This document shows positions 11,135-21,578 of a stretch of 54,107 bases of DNA, piece after piece; position 1 is the stretch's first letter, and each line of letters opens with the position of its first letter. The position numbers were made by a program, and so were the translations under genes. This DNA comes from Rodentibacter trehalosifermentans (GTDB lineage Bacteria; Pseudomonadota; Gammaproteobacteria; Enterobacterales; Pasteurellaceae). The notes beneath the pieces were generated by a model that saw only the letters and a list, made by a program, of their open reading frames with translations, was not told the origin of the DNA and did not search any database. Location: positions 1 through 54,107 of the forward strand of contig NZ_MLHL01000056.1 in NCBI RefSeq assembly GCF_002000545.1. The letters run 5' to 3'.

Positions 11135-12319
11135 CTAATCATCACGCAAACGTGCCTGCCCACCCCGTTGTAAACGATTTTCGTGGTCAATGCGAAGCAA
11201 AATACCAATGGTTGCCGACATAATAATAATACTTGAGCCCCCATAACTCACTAAGGGAAACGTCAATCCTTTGGTCGGTAACATTCCTAATGCCATACCT
11301 AAATTGACAAAACCTTGGAAGAAAATCCAAAATCCGATACCAAAGGCAAAAAATCCTCGGAAACGTTGTTCTAATTGTAAAGACTCACGTCCGATTTTGA
11401 GTGTTCGGAAAACTAATAGTCCGAGTAAAAACACGACGACGAAAATTCCGATAAAACCGAACTCTTCACCAATAATCGCCATAATAAAATCCGTATGCGC
11501 TTCCGGTAAGTAATCTAATTTTTGAATGGAATTGCCTAAACCTTCACCGGTAATTTCGCCCCGACCAAATGCCATCAGGGAGTTGGTAAGCTGAAATCCC
11601 GTACCATAAGGATCTTTGAAGGGTTCTAAGAAACCGGTAAAACGTTTTAAACGATAGGAGGCTGAAATAACTAACCAAAAAAGCAATAATGCCCCAGTTC
11701 CTATCAACGCAACAAATTGCCAAAAATTTGCGCCAACGATAAAGAGCATACCAAAAGTGATAATAAACAACACAACGGTACTACCCAGATCCGGCTGATA
11801 CAATAAAAATGCCCCCATCACCCCCATCACAATGAAAGGTTTAAAAGCACTCAGTTTATTTGACCGCACTTCATCATAACGGCGGGTGAAATAGCTGGCT
11901 AAAAAGCAAGTCAGTGCCAATTTTGCAAATTCTGCCGGTTGGAAATTCATTACCCCAAGGGAAATCCAACGTTTTGCCCCGTTTACCGAAGAACCGACAA
12001 TTAATACGGCAATTAATAACGCAATGGCGAGAAAGAAAAGTTTGGCATGCCATTTTTCCCATTTTGCCGTGGAAATTTGCATAGTGAAATAGCACGTCAG
12101 AAGAGAAAGAAAAACGTAAAGTGCATCACGTTTTGCAAAATAAAACGCATCATTAAATAATCTTGAACTGTAAGGAATAGAAGCCGATGTCACAGCAATC
12201 AAACCGATGATTAATAAAGTAACAAAGAGCAAGAATAACGCACGATCATAGAGTAATCCTTGAGGCGTAATTCTTATCCAATTTTCAAGATTCTGTTTAA
12301 TTTTCCGAAAAAATTCCAT
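11135..12319 (-). CDS. ftsW: septal peptidoglycan polymerase FtsW
   Basis: SEDS-family integral membrane glycosyltransferase that polymerises lipid II at the septum with FtsI. The 394-residue protein has about ten hydrophobic segments. The family motif region [36 protein letters not shown] is interrupted only by normal loop residues and includes the catalytic Asp loop area. The C-terminus has [18 protein letters not shown]. The position between murD and murG and the length support FtsW over RodA. Confidence 0.96.
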   Translation of the reverse strand: MEFFRKIKQNLENWIRITPQGLLYDRALFLLFVTLLIIGLIAVTSASIPYSSRLFNDAFYFAKRDALYVFLSLLTCYFTMQISTAKWEKWHAKLFFLAIALLIAVLIVGSSVNGAKRWISLGVMNFQPAEFAKLALTCFLASYFTRRYDEVRSNKLSAFKPFIVMGVMGAFLLYQPDLGSTVVLFIITFGMLFIVGANFWQFVALIGTGALLLFWLVISASYRLKRFTGFLEPFKDPYGTGFQLTNSLMAFGRGEITGEGLGNSIQKLDYLPEAHTDFIMAIIGEEFGFIGIFVVVFLLGLLVFRTLKIGRESLQLEQRFRGFFAFGIGFWIFFQGFVNLGMALGMLPTKGLTFPLVSYGGSSIIIMSATIGILLRIDHENRLQRGGQARLRDD

Positions 12320-12330
12320 GGTTTTATTGA

Positions 12331-13644
12331 TTAACTTAATTTTGCTAAACGGGTAAATTCTTCACCGCGTTTTTCAAAGGAAGCGAACTGATCAAGGCTT
12401 GCACAAGCAGGAGACAATAATACAATATCGCCATCTTTTAAGGTCGGACGTAAACATTCTACCGCTTGTTCCATGGTGTCAAATAAACGGCTTTGTGATG
12501 AAAGTTTTGCCAATAATGCACCGTCCCGACCAAAACAATAGCAAATAATATTCGGTTGATTTATCAAGGTTGCCAATTCCGAAAAATCAGCCCCTTTACC
12601 ATCTCCACCCAGTAACAGATGCAATTTACCCTCCACAAATAAACCGGTCAGTGCGGCAACGGTACTGCCAACGTTCGTTGCTTTAGAATCATTGATCCAA
12701 CGCACTCCATTTGCTTGATGGACAAGTTGAAAACGGTGATCCAAACCTTTAAATTGACGAAGTGCGGTGCGAATTGCCGCTAAATTTATGCCTACCGATT
12801 GTGCCAATGCCACCGCAGCAAGAATATTCATATAATTATGCCGCCCCACAAGCCCCGCTTCTTCACAAGGTAAAATAACCTCATCTTTCGCCATTAAATA
12901 TTGTTTACCATTTTCGGTTTTCAGCCAATAATCCGCATTATGCTCGGCGAAAGACAAAATCTGTTTTGCTCGATTCTTCCCCTCCCCAAAAGTCAGTGGA
13001 TCTTCATTATTCACCACAGCAACAGCAGCATTTCGATAAATACGCAATTTGGCTTGACGATATTCTTCTAAATTTTCATAACGATCCATATGATCTTCCG
13101 TCACATTCAGCACCGTTGCGGCGGCGGCTTTTAAACTCTGCGTAGTTTCCAACTGGAAACTGGATAATTCCAACACATAGAGATCATAGCCACCTTCCAA
13201 TAACGACAGAGCAGGAATGCCGATATTTCCGCCCATTGCCACTTTTATCCCCGCTGCTTTTGCCATTTCGTACACCAGTGTCGTCACCGTGCTTTTACCG
13301 TTTGAACCGGTAATCGCCACAATCGGTTTCGTAGCAGCACGGCAGAATAATTCAATATCCCCCATCACTTCCACGCCTTTGGAAAGTGCGGTCTGAATTT
13401 CCGCTGTTTTTATCGAAAGCCCCGGACTGATGATAATAATATCGCTTTCATTTAACCACTGTTGATTTAAACTGCCTGTATGGAGAGAGATATTTTTAGG
13501 GAGTTTATCCACACCTGCTGGTTTTTCTCGGGTATCAATTACGCGAATATTCGCCTGTTGGGATTGAAGATAATCAATACAGGATAATCCTGTTTTCCCC
13601 AACCCGATAATCGTCACGATTTTATTTTGATATGAAATTGCCAT
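12331..13644 (-). CDS. murD: UDP-N-acetylmuramoylalanine--D-glutamate ligase
   Basis: Adds D-glutamate to UDP-MurNAc-L-Ala. The 437-residue protein has an N-terminal Rossmann-like substrate domain (IVTIIGLGKTGLSCIDYL). The P-loop is AITGSNGKSTVTTLVYEM near residue 110, and NVTEDHMDRYENLEEY and NDSKATNVGSTVAAL follow. The C-terminus contains LLSPACASLDQFASFEKRGEEF, diagnostic of MurD. The 85-base gap upstream holds a terminator-like hairpin listed separately. Confidence 0.97.
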   Translation of the reverse strand: MAISYQNKIVTIIGLGKTGLSCIDYLQSQQANIRVIDTREKPAGVDKLPKNISLHTGSLNQQWLNESDIIIISPGLSIKTAEIQTALSKGVEVMGDIELFCRAATKPIVAITGSNGKSTVTTLVYEMAKAAGIKVAMGGNIGIPALSLLEGGYDLYVLELSSFQLETTQSLKAAAATVLNVTEDHMDRYENLEEYRQAKLRIYRNAAVAVVNNEDPLTFGEGKNRAKQILSFAEHNADYWLKTENGKQYLMAKDEVILPCEEAGLVGRHNYMNILAAVALAQSVGINLAAIRTALRQFKGLDHRFQLVHQANGVRWINDSKATNVGSTVAALTGLFVEGKLHLLLGGDGKGADFSELATLINQPNIICYCFGRDGALLAKLSSQSRLFDTMEQAVECLRPTLKDGDIVLLSPACASLDQFASFEKRGEEFTRLAKLS

Positions 13645-13682
13645 TTTATTTTTCGTTCGTTTTTATTATTTGAAAATTCATA

Positions 13683-13717
13683 AAAAACAGACCGCTCTTT
13701 CAGCATCTGAAAGAGCG
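13683..13717 (-). terminator. terminator-like hairpin between mraY and murD
   Basis: A perfect 11-base stem, CGCTCTTTCAG with CTGAAAGAGCG around a 3-base loop, lies just after the mraY stop. On the minus strand it is followed by GTCTG and then TTTTTT. The stem includes a near-match to the uptake signal (GAGCGGTC instead of GTGCGGTC). It could reduce read-through inside the dcw operon, but the five bases before the T-run weaken the case. Confidence 0.55.
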
Positions 13718-13729
13718 AATCCTAATTTT

Positions 13730-14812
13730 TTAGCGTAATTTTAACGTTACTAATCCCATTAACACCAGCATCAAGGAAATAATCCAAAATCTTATAATTA
13801 CTCTCGGTTCCGGCCAACCTTTCAATTCAAAGTGGTGGTGAATGGGTGCCATTCGGAAAATTCGTTGCTTACGCAATTTGTAAGAGCCCACTTGTAAAAT
13901 CACTGAAAGGGCCTCAACCACAAAAACCCCACCCATAATCACTAATAAAAACTCTTGACGAACCAAAATGGCGACAACACCTAAAGCCCCACCTAGCGCC
14001 AATGAGCCCACATCCCCCATAAACACTTGTGCAGGATAAGTATTAAACCAGAGAAAACCTAATCCTGCGCCCACAATAGCCGTACAAAATACCACCACTT
14101 CGGAGCTATACTTAATATAAGGAATATGCAAATACTCGGCAAAATTCACATTTCCAGTCGCCCATGCAATTAAGGCAAAAGCACCGGCGACCAAGGCGGT
14201 CGGCATAATCGCCAAGCCATCCAATCCATCTGTTAAATTGACGGCATTCCCTGTCCCCACAATCACAAAATAGGATAACACGATATAAAAAAGCCCTAAT
14301 TGAGGCATAATATCTTTAAAGAACGGTACAACCAAACGGGTGGCATCCGTGCCTTGCCCCAACCAGTAAAGCCAAATAATCGCCACCAACGCTACAACGG
14401 ACATCCAAAAATATTTCCAACGGGCAATTAAACCATCGGTATTTTTTCGGGTAATTTTACGATAATCATCCACAAAACCAATTGCACCATAGCCAAACAA
14501 AACAAATAAGCAAACCCAAATATAAGGATTGGCTAAATTCGCCCAAAGCAACGTGCTAACGCCGATGGAGAAAAGAATCATCACTCCGCCCATCGTTGGT
14601 GTGCCTTTTTTGGCAAAATGGCTTTCAGGTCCGTCATTACGCACCTCTTGGCCGAATTTTAAAATCTGTAAGCGTTTAATCACCTTAGGTCCAATCCAAA
14701 GGGAAATAAAAAGTGCGGTCAATAACGCAAGAATTGCACGCACCGTAATGTATGAAATCGCATTAAACGCCGTTTCATAACGAACAAGAAATTCAGCAAG
14801 CCAAACTAACAT
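13730..14812 (-). CDS. mraY: phospho-MurNAc-pentapeptide translocase
   Basis: Integral membrane enzyme that transfers phospho-MurNAc-pentapeptide to undecaprenyl phosphate, forming lipid I. The 360-residue protein has about ten transmembrane helices. Catalytic and Mg-binding motifs are [13 protein letters not shown] (Asp pair), [28 protein letters not shown] and the cytoplasmic [19 protein letters not shown]. The start overlaps the end of murF by 7 bases, so the two are probably translationally coupled. Confidence 0.97.
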   Translation of the reverse strand: MLVWLAEFLVRYETAFNAISYITVRAILALLTALFISLWIGPKVIKRLQILKFGQEVRNDGPESHFAKKGTPTMGGVMILFSIGVSTLLWANLANPYIWVCLFVLFGYGAIGFVDDYRKITRKNTDGLIARWKYFWMSVVALVAIIWLYWLGQGTDATRLVVPFFKDIMPQLGLFYIVLSYFVIVGTGNAVNLTDGLDGLAIMPTALVAGAFALIAWATGNVNFAEYLHIPYIKYSSEVVVFCTAIVGAGLGFLWFNTYPAQVFMGDVGSLALGGALGVVAILVRQEFLLVIMGGVFVVEALSVILQVGSYKLRKQRIFRMAPIHHHFELKGWPEPRVIIRFWIISLMLVLMGLVTLKLR

Positions 14813-16179
14813 TTAATTTTATCCTTTAATGAATAAATCACATCTTCCATTTTCATTGAACGGGAACCCTTCCCTAGCACCACGACAGATTGATTATTTT
14901 CTATTTTTTCTTCAATAATCGGAATAAGAAAATCCACTATCTCTTCTTTGTTGGTGAAATGTTTTCCTAAAACCGCTTCAGAAATGACCGCACTTTCACT
15001 ACCAAAAGAACAAACCAAATCCAACTTTGCCGTTTTAGCGTATTGCCCTACTTCACGGTGAATTTCAAGGGAATTTTCCCCTAATTCTTTCATATCTCCC
15101 ACACACAAAATGCGAAAAGCAGAATAATTTTTAAGCACATCAATTGCCGCACATAAAGAATCCTGATTGGCATTATAGGTATCATCCAATAGAAGCAACT
15201 TGTCATTCACCCGAATCGGAAACAAACGCCCTTTTACCTGAGAACGTTGCTCTAATCCCTTTTTCACGTCCGCCAAACTCGCCCCCACATTCATTGCAAG
15301 TGCCGTTGCGGCTAAGGCATTTTTTACATTATGTTCACCTAAATAGGGTAAATGAATATCTATTTTTCCCTGTGGCGAAACCAAAGTAAAAGTGGAACCT
15401 TGTTTATGATATTGGATATTTTCAGCGTAAAAATCCTTTCCGTTAAAATATTGAATCGAATGTTTGCCAATTTCTTTTTGCCAAATATCAAGATGATTAT
15501 GTTCCGCATTGATAATTGCGATGCCATCGGTCGTTAAACCTCGATAAATTTCGCCTTTTGCTTGAACAACACCTGCTAAAGAACCAAAACCTTCCAAATG
15601 AGCCGGGGCGATATTATTGATTAACGCCACATCAGGCTGAGCAAGCATCGTGGTATAAGCAATTTCACCTTGATGATTCGCACCAAGCTCAATCACAGCA
15701 AAACGGTGTTTTTCCTCTAAACGCAATAAAGTTAGCGGCACACCGACATCATTGTTAAAATTCCCGTGCGTAAAAAGCACTGCCTCGGGGTTCCCTGCGG
15801 TATGTTGCAAAATGCCCGCTGTCATTTCTTTTACCGTAGTTTTACCGGAAGAGCCTGTCATCGCTACGGTATGGGGATTAATTTTTTCACGCAACCACCG
15901 CCCCAACTGCCCCAATGCCAAACGGGTATCTTTAACCACAAGTTGAGGAAGAGAAATATCTACATTCGCTTGTTGAACAACCAAAGCAACAGCACCTTGC
16001 GCCACTGCTTGGTGAAGATATTGATGGGCATCGAATTTCTCACCTTTTAAGGCAAAAAAAACGTGATTGGGAACGAATAAACGGGTATCTGTATTAATAT
16101 TTTCAACAATCACAGCCCCATCACCGATTAATTCGGCATTTAGCAGCTGAGCCAGTTGTTGCGTGGTTAAATTAATCAT
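14806..16179 (-). CDS. murF: UDP-MurNAc-tripeptide--D-alanyl-D-alanine ligase
   Basis: Joins the D-Ala-D-Ala made by Ddl to the stem tripeptide. The 457-residue Mur ligase has an N-terminal substrate domain ([26 protein letters not shown]), the P-loop [20 protein letters not shown] near residue 107, and [22 protein letters not shown] and [13 protein letters not shown]. The C-terminus carries [13 protein letters not shown] and [12 protein letters not shown], which set it apart from MurE. It follows murE by 17 bases. Confidence 0.96.
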   Translation of the reverse strand: MINLTTQQLAQLLNAELIGDGAVIVENINTDTRLFVPNHVFFALKGEKFDAHQYLHQAVAQGAVALVVQQANVDISLPQLVVKDTRLALGQLGRWLREKINPHTVAMTGSSGKTTVKEMTAGILQHTAGNPEAVLFTHGNFNNDVGVPLTLLRLEEKHRFAVIELGANHQGEIAYTTMLAQPDVALINNIAPAHLEGFGSLAGVVQAKGEIYRGLTTDGIAIINAEHNHLDIWQKEIGKHSIQYFNGKDFYAENIQYHKQGSTFTLVSPQGKIDIHLPYLGEHNVKNALAATALAMNVGASLADVKKGLEQRSQVKGRLFPIRVNDKLLLLDDTYNANQDSLCAAIDVLKNYSAFRILCVGDMKELGENSLEIHREVGQYAKTAKLDLVCSFGSESAVISEAVLGKHFTNKEEIVDFLIPIIEEKIENNQSVVVLGKGSRSMKMEDVIYSLKDKIKC

Positions 16180-16196
16180 AGCTAAATCAAATAAAT

Positions 16197-17666
16197 TTAT
16201 CGGCTTAAATAAGCGATTGCCGTTTCTTGATCTGAAAAATGCAAAGTTTCGTGACCAACAATATGATAATCTTCATGCCCTTTCCCTGCAATGAGGATAA
16301 GATCATCTTCACCAGCCCCTTCAATGGCAAATTCAATGGCTTGTTCACGATCAGAAATAAGACCCACATTGTCCATACGACTAAAGCCCGCCACAATATC
16401 CGCCTCAATTTTATCGGGATCCTCCGTACGTGGATTATCGGTAGTAACAATAACCCTATCCGCAAATTGCTCTGCGACTTTTGCCATTAACGGACGTTTG
16501 CCCACATCACGATCACCACCACAACCAAAAACACACCAAACTCTGCCGGTACAATGTTGGCGGGCTGCAATGAGAGCTTTTTCCAAAGCATCCGGTGTAT
16601 GTGCATAATCAACAATAACAGCCGGTTTTCCGTTTACTTTAATCATTTCCATTCTTCCACAAACTCCTTTTAATTTGGAAACATGGGTTGTTAAATCATC
16701 TAATGAATAACCTAACGCTAATAATGTTGCCATTACCAATAGTAAATTACTCACATTAAACGCCCCTATTAATGGGCTATGCAGCGCACCGTTTCCCCAA
16801 GTGGAGGCAAAATCAATGATTGCACCTTCTTGGGTAAACCGTACCGATGTAGCTTTTAGCCATTTTTCTCTGCTTGGATGAAAATTTACATCAGTACTCA
16901 CCGCAATACTATTTGGTAACTCATTTAACCACAAAGCCCCCACCGGATCATCTGCATTAATAATTTTCAGATCAGGTTTTAACTCAAAGAACAAGCGTTC
17001 TTTAGCTTGAGCATAGTTTTCCATCGTGCCGTGATAATCTAAATGATCACGACTTAAATTAGTAAAAATTGCAGCTTTAAAATCTAATGCGTCCACACGG
17101 TGTTGAACCAAACCGTGAGAAGAGACTTCAATTGCGGCAAAATCCGCCCCATTATCAACAAACGAAGCAAGTGAAGATTGAATTTCAATAGGCGAACCTG
17201 TGGTATTTTTAGCCTCAACAAGTTGCCCCAACAAACCGTTTCCAATTGTTCCCATCACCGCAGGTTTATTCCCTAACTGTTGAACCCACTGCGCTAACAG
17301 TTGGGAAATGGTAGTTTTTCCATTGGTACCGGTTACACCAACAAGCGTTAATTTTTTAGAAGGTGAATCATAAAATTTATCGGCAATTTCGGACAGGTTT
17401 GCCGACAGTCCATAGTAATAAACCACCGGTGTTTGATGTTGGTAGGTGAGAGATAAATGCTTGCCTTCATCTTCTGTTTCTGCAACAACCGCACTCGCGC
17501 CGGCTAAAATGGCTTGTTCAATAAAACGGGTCGCATCAATTTGATGTCCTTTTATTGCCACAAACAAATCGCCGTTTTTTACCTTTCGACTGTCTAAAAC
17601 CAACGCATTAATCTCAACTTCAGTTGAGTGTGGCGGTAAATCAAAAAGTGCGGTTAATTTTTTCAT
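16197..17666 (-). CDS. murE: UDP-MurNAc-L-Ala-D-Glu--meso-diaminopimelate ligase
   Basis: Adds the third residue of the stem peptide. The 489-residue protein has the MurE N-terminal domain ([23 protein letters not shown]), the P-loop [17 protein letters not shown] near residue 112, and [11 protein letters not shown]. The substrate-selecting motif reads DNPRTEDP, the form found in meso-DAP-adding enzymes, so the peptidoglycan should be the DAP type. It lies 9 bases after ftsI. An uptake signal (AAAAGTGCGGTTAAT) lies in the first codons at about 17647. Confidence 0.97.
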   Translation of the reverse strand: MKKLTALFDLPPHSTEVEINALVLDSRKVKNGDLFVAIKGHQIDATRFIEQAILAGASAVVAETEDEGKHLSLTYQHQTPVVYYYGLSANLSEIADKFYDSPSKKLTLVGVTGTNGKTTISQLLAQWVQQLGNKPAVMGTIGNGLLGQLVEAKNTTGSPIEIQSSLASFVDNGADFAAIEVSSHGLVQHRVDALDFKAAIFTNLSRDHLDYHGTMENYAQAKERLFFELKPDLKIINADDPVGALWLNELPNSIAVSTDVNFHPSREKWLKATSVRFTQEGAIIDFASTWGNGALHSPLIGAFNVSNLLLVMATLLALGYSLDDLTTHVSKLKGVCGRMEMIKVNGKPAVIVDYAHTPDALEKALIAARQHCTGRVWCVFGCGGDRDVGKRPLMAKVAEQFADRVIVTTDNPRTEDPDKIEADIVAGFSRMDNVGLISDREQAIEFAIEGAGEDDLILIAGKGHEDYHIVGHETLHFSDQETAIAYLSR

Positions 17667-17675
17667 TGTTTTTCC

Positions 17676-19514
17676 TTAATTCACTCGCTCTGTCTGACCT
17701 TGTTCAACTTGACGAGGGGTCAGACGAACGGTACGTTTTGCCGTTTTATCGCTCGGCTGTGCATCCGGTGCAATCCCATTTGCACGCAACGCATAACCCA
17801 TAATACTTGAGAATACCGGCGCAGATACAGCGCCCCCATAATATTGTCCCGCTTTTGGATCGTTAATTAAAATGACTAAGGCATAACGCGGATCACTAAT
17901 TGGAGCAACACCGGCAGTAAATGCAACATATTTATTTACATAGCGACCATTTTCAATTTTGCGTGCTGTACCGGTTTTTACACCAACACGATAACCTTCC
18001 ACCATGGCACGCTTATTTTTAATCGCCACTTTTTCGAGCATATTCACAATTTCTTTTGTAGTTTTCTCAGAGAAAACACGTTGACCAATTACAGGAGGAT
18101 CCACTTTCGTAATAGAAAGCGGACGATAAATACCGAAACTTCCTAAAGTCGCATAGGCACGTGCCATTTGTAGAGGGGTTGCGGTAATACCATAACCATA
18201 AGCTACAGTCGCACGATCAATATCCGCCCAACGTTTACGATTGGCATTGAGCACACCGGCTTGTTCTCCGACTAATCCCAAATCCGTGGCTTTTCCTAAG
18301 CCTGCGGCCTGGTAGGTATCCATTAATGCACTTGGCGGCATACGCAATGCAAGACGGCTTACCCCACGGTTACTGGAATTAATTAAAATTTCGTCTAAAG
18401 TTTGCTGAGGACGAGGGGCAACATCCACAATTTCTTTACCGCTAACAGTAAAAGAACCCGTGTTAATTACTTCATTACGTTGTGCAACACCACGCTGAAG
18501 TGCGGTCAAAACGACAAAAGGTTTTACTGTCGAACCCGGTTCAAACACATCGGTAATCGCACGGTTACGCATTAACTCTGCTTTCACCCCCACACGATTA
18601 TTCGGGTTATAAGAAGGGGCATTTGCCATCGCCAGCACTTCACCGGTACGAACATCCACAAGTACCGCAGTACCGGATTCCGCTTTATTCTCTGCCACCG
18701 CTTTTTTGATTTCACGATAGACCATTGACTGTAATTTTTCGTCAATACTCAATGTCACATCTTGCGCATCGTATTTTTTCTGATCTGCAATATGTTCAAC
18801 TACGTTACCCCGTTTATCTTTACGAACCAAACGGGCGCCGTCTTTTCCCACCAGCATTGAATTAAAACTTTTTTCAATGCCTTCAATACCATTACCATCA
18901 ATATCCGTATAACCAATGAGATGGGCAGTTTCTTCTACTCGAGGATAAAAACGTCTTGGTTCATTTTCTAAGCTAATACCTTTAATTTTAAGCTCTCGAA
19001 CATATTGTGCTTTGCCGGCTTCCACTTGACGGGCTAAATATAAAAAACCGGATTTTGGATTTTTCTCAATTTTTTTGACAAGATCGTTATAGCTGATGTC
19101 CAGCACCTCTGCGAGGGCTTTAATACGTTCTTTATCGTTCAGCGAGCCTTCTTTAAGAATATGTTTTGGATCGGCCACCACCGCACTCATAGGTACGCTA
19201 ACCGATAATAATTGACCATTACGATCTAAAATTGAACCACGAACAGAAAGAATTTCATCTTTACGCAAAGAACGTTTGTCCGCTTCGCCTGAAAGGATAT
19301 CGGCATTAATAGATTGAACATACCCTGCACGGGCAACCAATGCCGCCAAACCTAAGAAAATAGCACTTGTCGCAATAATATAACGCCCACGCAAAAAACA
19401 CTTTTCAAATACCATTTTAGGCTTATTAGCTTTGACTGCCGCCGTAGAAGTGGTCAATTTTCTGATCGTCTTTTTAGACTTATTTGATTTTTTTGGCGAA
19501 TTAAACCGAACCAT
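17676..19514 (-). CDS. ftsI: septal transpeptidase FtsI (PBP3)
   Basis: Class B penicillin-binding protein that crosslinks septal peptidoglycan with FtsW and is the target of several beta-lactams. The 612-residue protein has a basic cytoplasmic start and a membrane anchor at about 45-65 ([20 protein letters not shown]). A non-catalytic pedestal domain follows, then the transpeptidase. The active-site motifs are PGSTVKPF (SxxK), SSNRGVS (SxN) and KTGTARK (KTG). Residues matching H. influenzae Arg517, Asn526 and Ser385 are Arg, Asn and Ser. The one matching Met377 is Ile (ILINSSN). Identity as FtsI is certain; resistance is not implied. Confidence 0.97.
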   Translation of the reverse strand: MVRFNSPKKSNKSKKTIRKLTTSTAAVKANKPKMVFEKCFLRGRYIIATSAIFLGLAALVARAGYVQSINADILSGEADKRSLRKDEILSVRGSILDRNGQLLSVSVPMSAVVADPKHILKEGSLNDKERIKALAEVLDISYNDLVKKIEKNPKSGFLYLARQVEAGKAQYVRELKIKGISLENEPRRFYPRVEETAHLIGYTDIDGNGIEGIEKSFNSMLVGKDGARLVRKDKRGNVVEHIADQKKYDAQDVTLSIDEKLQSMVYREIKKAVAENKAESGTAVLVDVRTGEVLAMANAPSYNPNNRVGVKAELMRNRAITDVFEPGSTVKPFVVLTALQRGVAQRNEVINTGSFTVSGKEIVDVAPRPQQTLDEILINSSNRGVSRLALRMPPSALMDTYQAAGLGKATDLGLVGEQAGVLNANRKRWADIDRATVAYGYGITATPLQMARAYATLGSFGIYRPLSITKVDPPVIGQRVFSEKTTKEIVNMLEKVAIKNKRAMVEGYRVGVKTGTARKIENGRYVNKYVAFTAGVAPISDPRYALVILINDPKAGQYYGGAVSAPVFSSIMGYALRANGIAPDAQPSDKTAKRTVRLTPRQVEQGQTERVN

Positions 19515-19547
19515 TTGCGCTTATCCTATTCCAACTAATCCCTTCTC

Positions 19548-19868
19548 TTACTCCAAAATAACAACCTCTTGGTTACTATCCACTCTTTTCATTTTTAATG
19601 TGCTGATAGCAATAGATTCAACTCTTGTGCTGTCACCTTCCGTTGCCTCTTGCAACTGTAGATTCCGATATTCATCTTCTAGTGCTTGACGTTGCAGAAT
19701 TAATTGACCATTCTCAGAAATTAATCCCCGGGTCTGATGGGTGACCCAAATTGTCGCCATCGCAGAAATTAAAATCAGTGATAATAATAAGATCACTAAT
19801 TTAGTTGACGAAAATAAATCTTCCATCAAAATATTTTGCAAAGGGTAACGCTCGCTATTTTCTAACAT
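19548..19868 (-). CDS. ftsL: cell division protein FtsL
   Basis: Small bitopic protein that forms a coiled-coil complex with FtsB and FtsQ and activates FtsWI. The 106-residue protein has a short cytoplasmic segment and a transmembrane helix at about 18-38 ([21 protein letters not shown]). The periplasmic coiled coil runs through [24 protein letters not shown]. FtsL sequences diverge strongly. The call rests on topology, length and the position between rsmH and ftsI. Confidence 0.93.
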   Translation of the reverse strand: MLENSERYPLQNILMEDLFSSTKLVILLLSLILISAMATIWVTHQTRGLISENGQLILQRQALEDEYRNLQLQEATEGDSTRVESIAISTLKMKRVDSNQEVVILE

Positions 19869-19876
19869 TCCCCCTC

Positions 19877-20845
19877 CTAATTTATTTTTTCCGCTATGCG
19901 TAATACCGCACTTCTTGAACGTGGATTCGCTTGAATTTCGGCTTCTGATGGCTGAATCGCTTTGCCTATTATCTTCAATCTTTGATTTCGTTGAATTTGG
20001 TCTTCCCGTAGCGGCAAACCTTTAGGAATTGCCTCCCCTTTACTTTGCTTTTTCATAAAATGTTTAACCATTCGATCTTCTAAAGAATGGAAACTAATAA
20101 TGGACAACCGTCCTTGTGGCGCTAACATATCCAAGGCGGAATTTAACACGCTCTCTAATTCATCTAATTCGGAATTAATAAAAATTCGAATAGCTTGAAA
20201 ACTGCGGGTGGCTGGGTGTTTGTGTTTATCTTTGAAAGGTACTGATTGTGCAATCAACTCCGCCAGTTGTGTCGTACGTGATAAAAATTCTTCGCCATTT
20301 TTGACCGCACTTTTATTGTATTCCACAATGGCTGTTGCAATACGTTTGGCAAAACGCTCTTCACCAAAGGTTTTTAACACCCAAGTCAAATCTTCTACCG
20401 AAACCTGTTTTAACCATTCGGCTGCAGATAAACCTTGGGTAGGATCCATTCGCATATCAAGCGGACCATCTTTCATAAAACTAAAGCCACGCTCCGCTTC
20501 ATCAAGTTGAGGAGAAGACACCCCAAGGTCCAGCAAAATACCATCCACTTTGCCCACTAAATCTAATTTCTCACAAATTTCAGAAAGATGTGAAAAACTA
20601 CTGTGTTCAATATGAAAGCGAGGGTCTTGGATTTTTTGTGCTTCAGCAATCGCACGGGGATCACGGTCAATTCCAATAAGACGACCCTGTTGAGAAAGTT
20701 TTGAAAGGATTAAACGGGAATGTCCGCCACGACCAAATGTACCATCAATATAAATTCCATTTTCTTTCAACGCCAAACCGTCCACCGCTTCATTGAGTAA
20801 AACCGTGGTATGTTCAGGTGAAGAAAAGGAATGTTGCATTGTCAT
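19877..20845 (-). CDS. rsmH: 16S rRNA (cytosine1402-N4)-methyltransferase
   Basis: Methylates N4 of C1402 in the decoding centre of 16S rRNA with S-adenosylmethionine. The 322-residue protein has the SAM motif [14 protein letters not shown] near residue 33. [22 protein letters not shown] and [10 protein letters not shown] follow, and then [15 protein letters not shown] near the C-terminus. The start is uncertain between ATGs at 20845 and 20839; neither has a clear Shine-Dalgarno sequence. A terminator-like hairpin sits upstream, after mraZ. Confidence 0.95.
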   Translation of the reverse strand: MTMQHSFSSPEHTTVLLNEAVDGLALKENGIYIDGTFGRGGHSRLILSKLSQQGRLIGIDRDPRAIAEAQKIQDPRFHIEHSSFSHLSEICEKLDLVGKVDGILLDLGVSSPQLDEAERGFSFMKDGPLDMRMDPTQGLSAAEWLKQVSVEDLTWVLKTFGEERFAKRIATAIVEYNKSAVKNGEEFLSRTTQLAELIAQSVPFKDKHKHPATRSFQAIRIFINSELDELESVLNSALDMLAPQGRLSIISFHSLEDRMVKHFMKKQSKGEAIPKGLPLREDQIQRNQRLKIIGKAIQPSEAEIQANPRSRSAVLRIAEKIN

Positions 20846-20872
20846 CGCATTAGCTAATAAAAAATAAATTGG

Positions 20873-20905
20873 AAAAAGATAATTCGGTGCAAAGCACCGA
20901 TTATC
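20873..20905 (-). terminator. terminator-like hairpin between mraZ and rsmH
   Basis: On the minus strand GATAATCGGTGC and GCACCGAATTATC pair around a TTT loop with one bulged base, followed directly by TTTTT. It has the form of an intrinsic terminator, yet lies inside the dcw operon just after its first gene. It may act as an attenuator that separates mraZ output from the rest. Confidence 0.7.
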
Positions 20906-20932
20906 CTGCTAGTGCTGCTGTTCTTTTCTCAT

Positions 20933-21391
20933 TTAGAGTGACAGCATATTTAAATTCGAATCCATTGCAAATTCGGCAGTTGCCGCTACTGCAATATCTT
21001 CTTCAATTTGAGCGTTCCATTCTGTATCGCTCCAAATTTCAAATTTGTTTAATTGACCGACCAACATTAAGCCTTTTTCCAATTTTGCGTGTTGTCGCAA
21101 TGGTCCACTCAGTAAAATACGCCCTTGTGCATCCATTTCACATTCAGTGGCATAACCAAGCATCACACGTTGTAGACGACGTTGATCCGGATCAAAGTTA
21201 GAGAGTGAGAGGAGTTTTTGCTCAATTTTTTCCCATTCATCTAAAGGATAAAGCAACAAACAAGGCTGGCGAATATCAACGGTACAAACCATCTGACCTT
21301 GATTTTTTTCAATAATTTCGGCACGGTAACGAGTTGGGATAGCCACCCGCCCCTTGGAATCTAAATTTACCGCTGCCGCACCACGAAACAT
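20933..21391 (-). CDS. mraZ: transcriptional regulator MraZ
   Basis: DNA-binding protein with two SpoVT/AbrB-like domains that represses its own dcw promoter in E. coli. The 152-residue protein contains the paired signature blocks [15 protein letters not shown] (about residues 9-23) and [14 protein letters not shown] (about 80-93). A GGAG-poor but acceptable AAAGG ribosome site precedes the ATG. It is the first gene of the cluster, and its likely operator of three GTGGT repeats lies 37-61 bases upstream. Confidence 0.97.
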   Translation of the reverse strand: MFRGAAAVNLDSKGRVAIPTRYRAEIIEKNQGQMVCTVDIRQPCLLLYPLDEWEKIEQKLLSLSNFDPDQRRLQRVMLGYATECEMDAQGRILLSGPLRQHAKLEKGLMLVGQLNKFEIWSDTEWNAQIEEDIAVAATAEFAMDSNLNMLSL

Positions 21392-21427
21392 TTTTAAGCC
21401 TTTAGGAGTTTAAATTTTGGAAAAATC

Positions 21428-21490
21428 ACCACAAAAAACCACTTTTCACCACTTCTTCGTAAGTTTATCGGTTGTAAGATAAAGTTGCAA
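21428..21490 (-). promoter_or_regulatory. dcw promoter with triple MraZ-box repeat
   Basis: On the minus strand a sigma-70 promoter reads TTGCAA (21485-21490), a 17-base spacer, then TAAACT (21462-21467). Just downstream GTGGT occurs three times at 21448-21452, 21438-21442 and 21428-21432, exactly 10 bases apart. E. coli MraZ is known to bind three similar repeats with 5-base spacers. The repeats would overlap the transcription start, so MraZ should repress here. Confidence 0.75.
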
Positions 21491-21525
21491 GTTATTCCAA
21501 TGTAAAATTTAGTAAATTTTACCCA

Positions 21526-21562
21526 ATAAAAAACCGCTTAAACTTTTACTTAAGCGGTTTTC
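21526..21562 (-). terminator. intrinsic terminator after cstA-like gene
   Basis: AAACCGCTTAA and TTAAGCGGTTT pair around an 8-base loop, and on the minus strand a T-rich run follows. It closes the transcript of the carrier gene before the dcw promoter. Plus-strand reading also ends in several T residues. Confidence 0.85.
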
Positions 21563-21578
21563 CTCACTTTAAAATCAT

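Noticed and set aside
11874-12095. 73-codon minus-strand ORF inside ftsW
   Set aside because: It is a shifted frame of a well-supported membrane protein, with no ribosome site or protein-like pattern.
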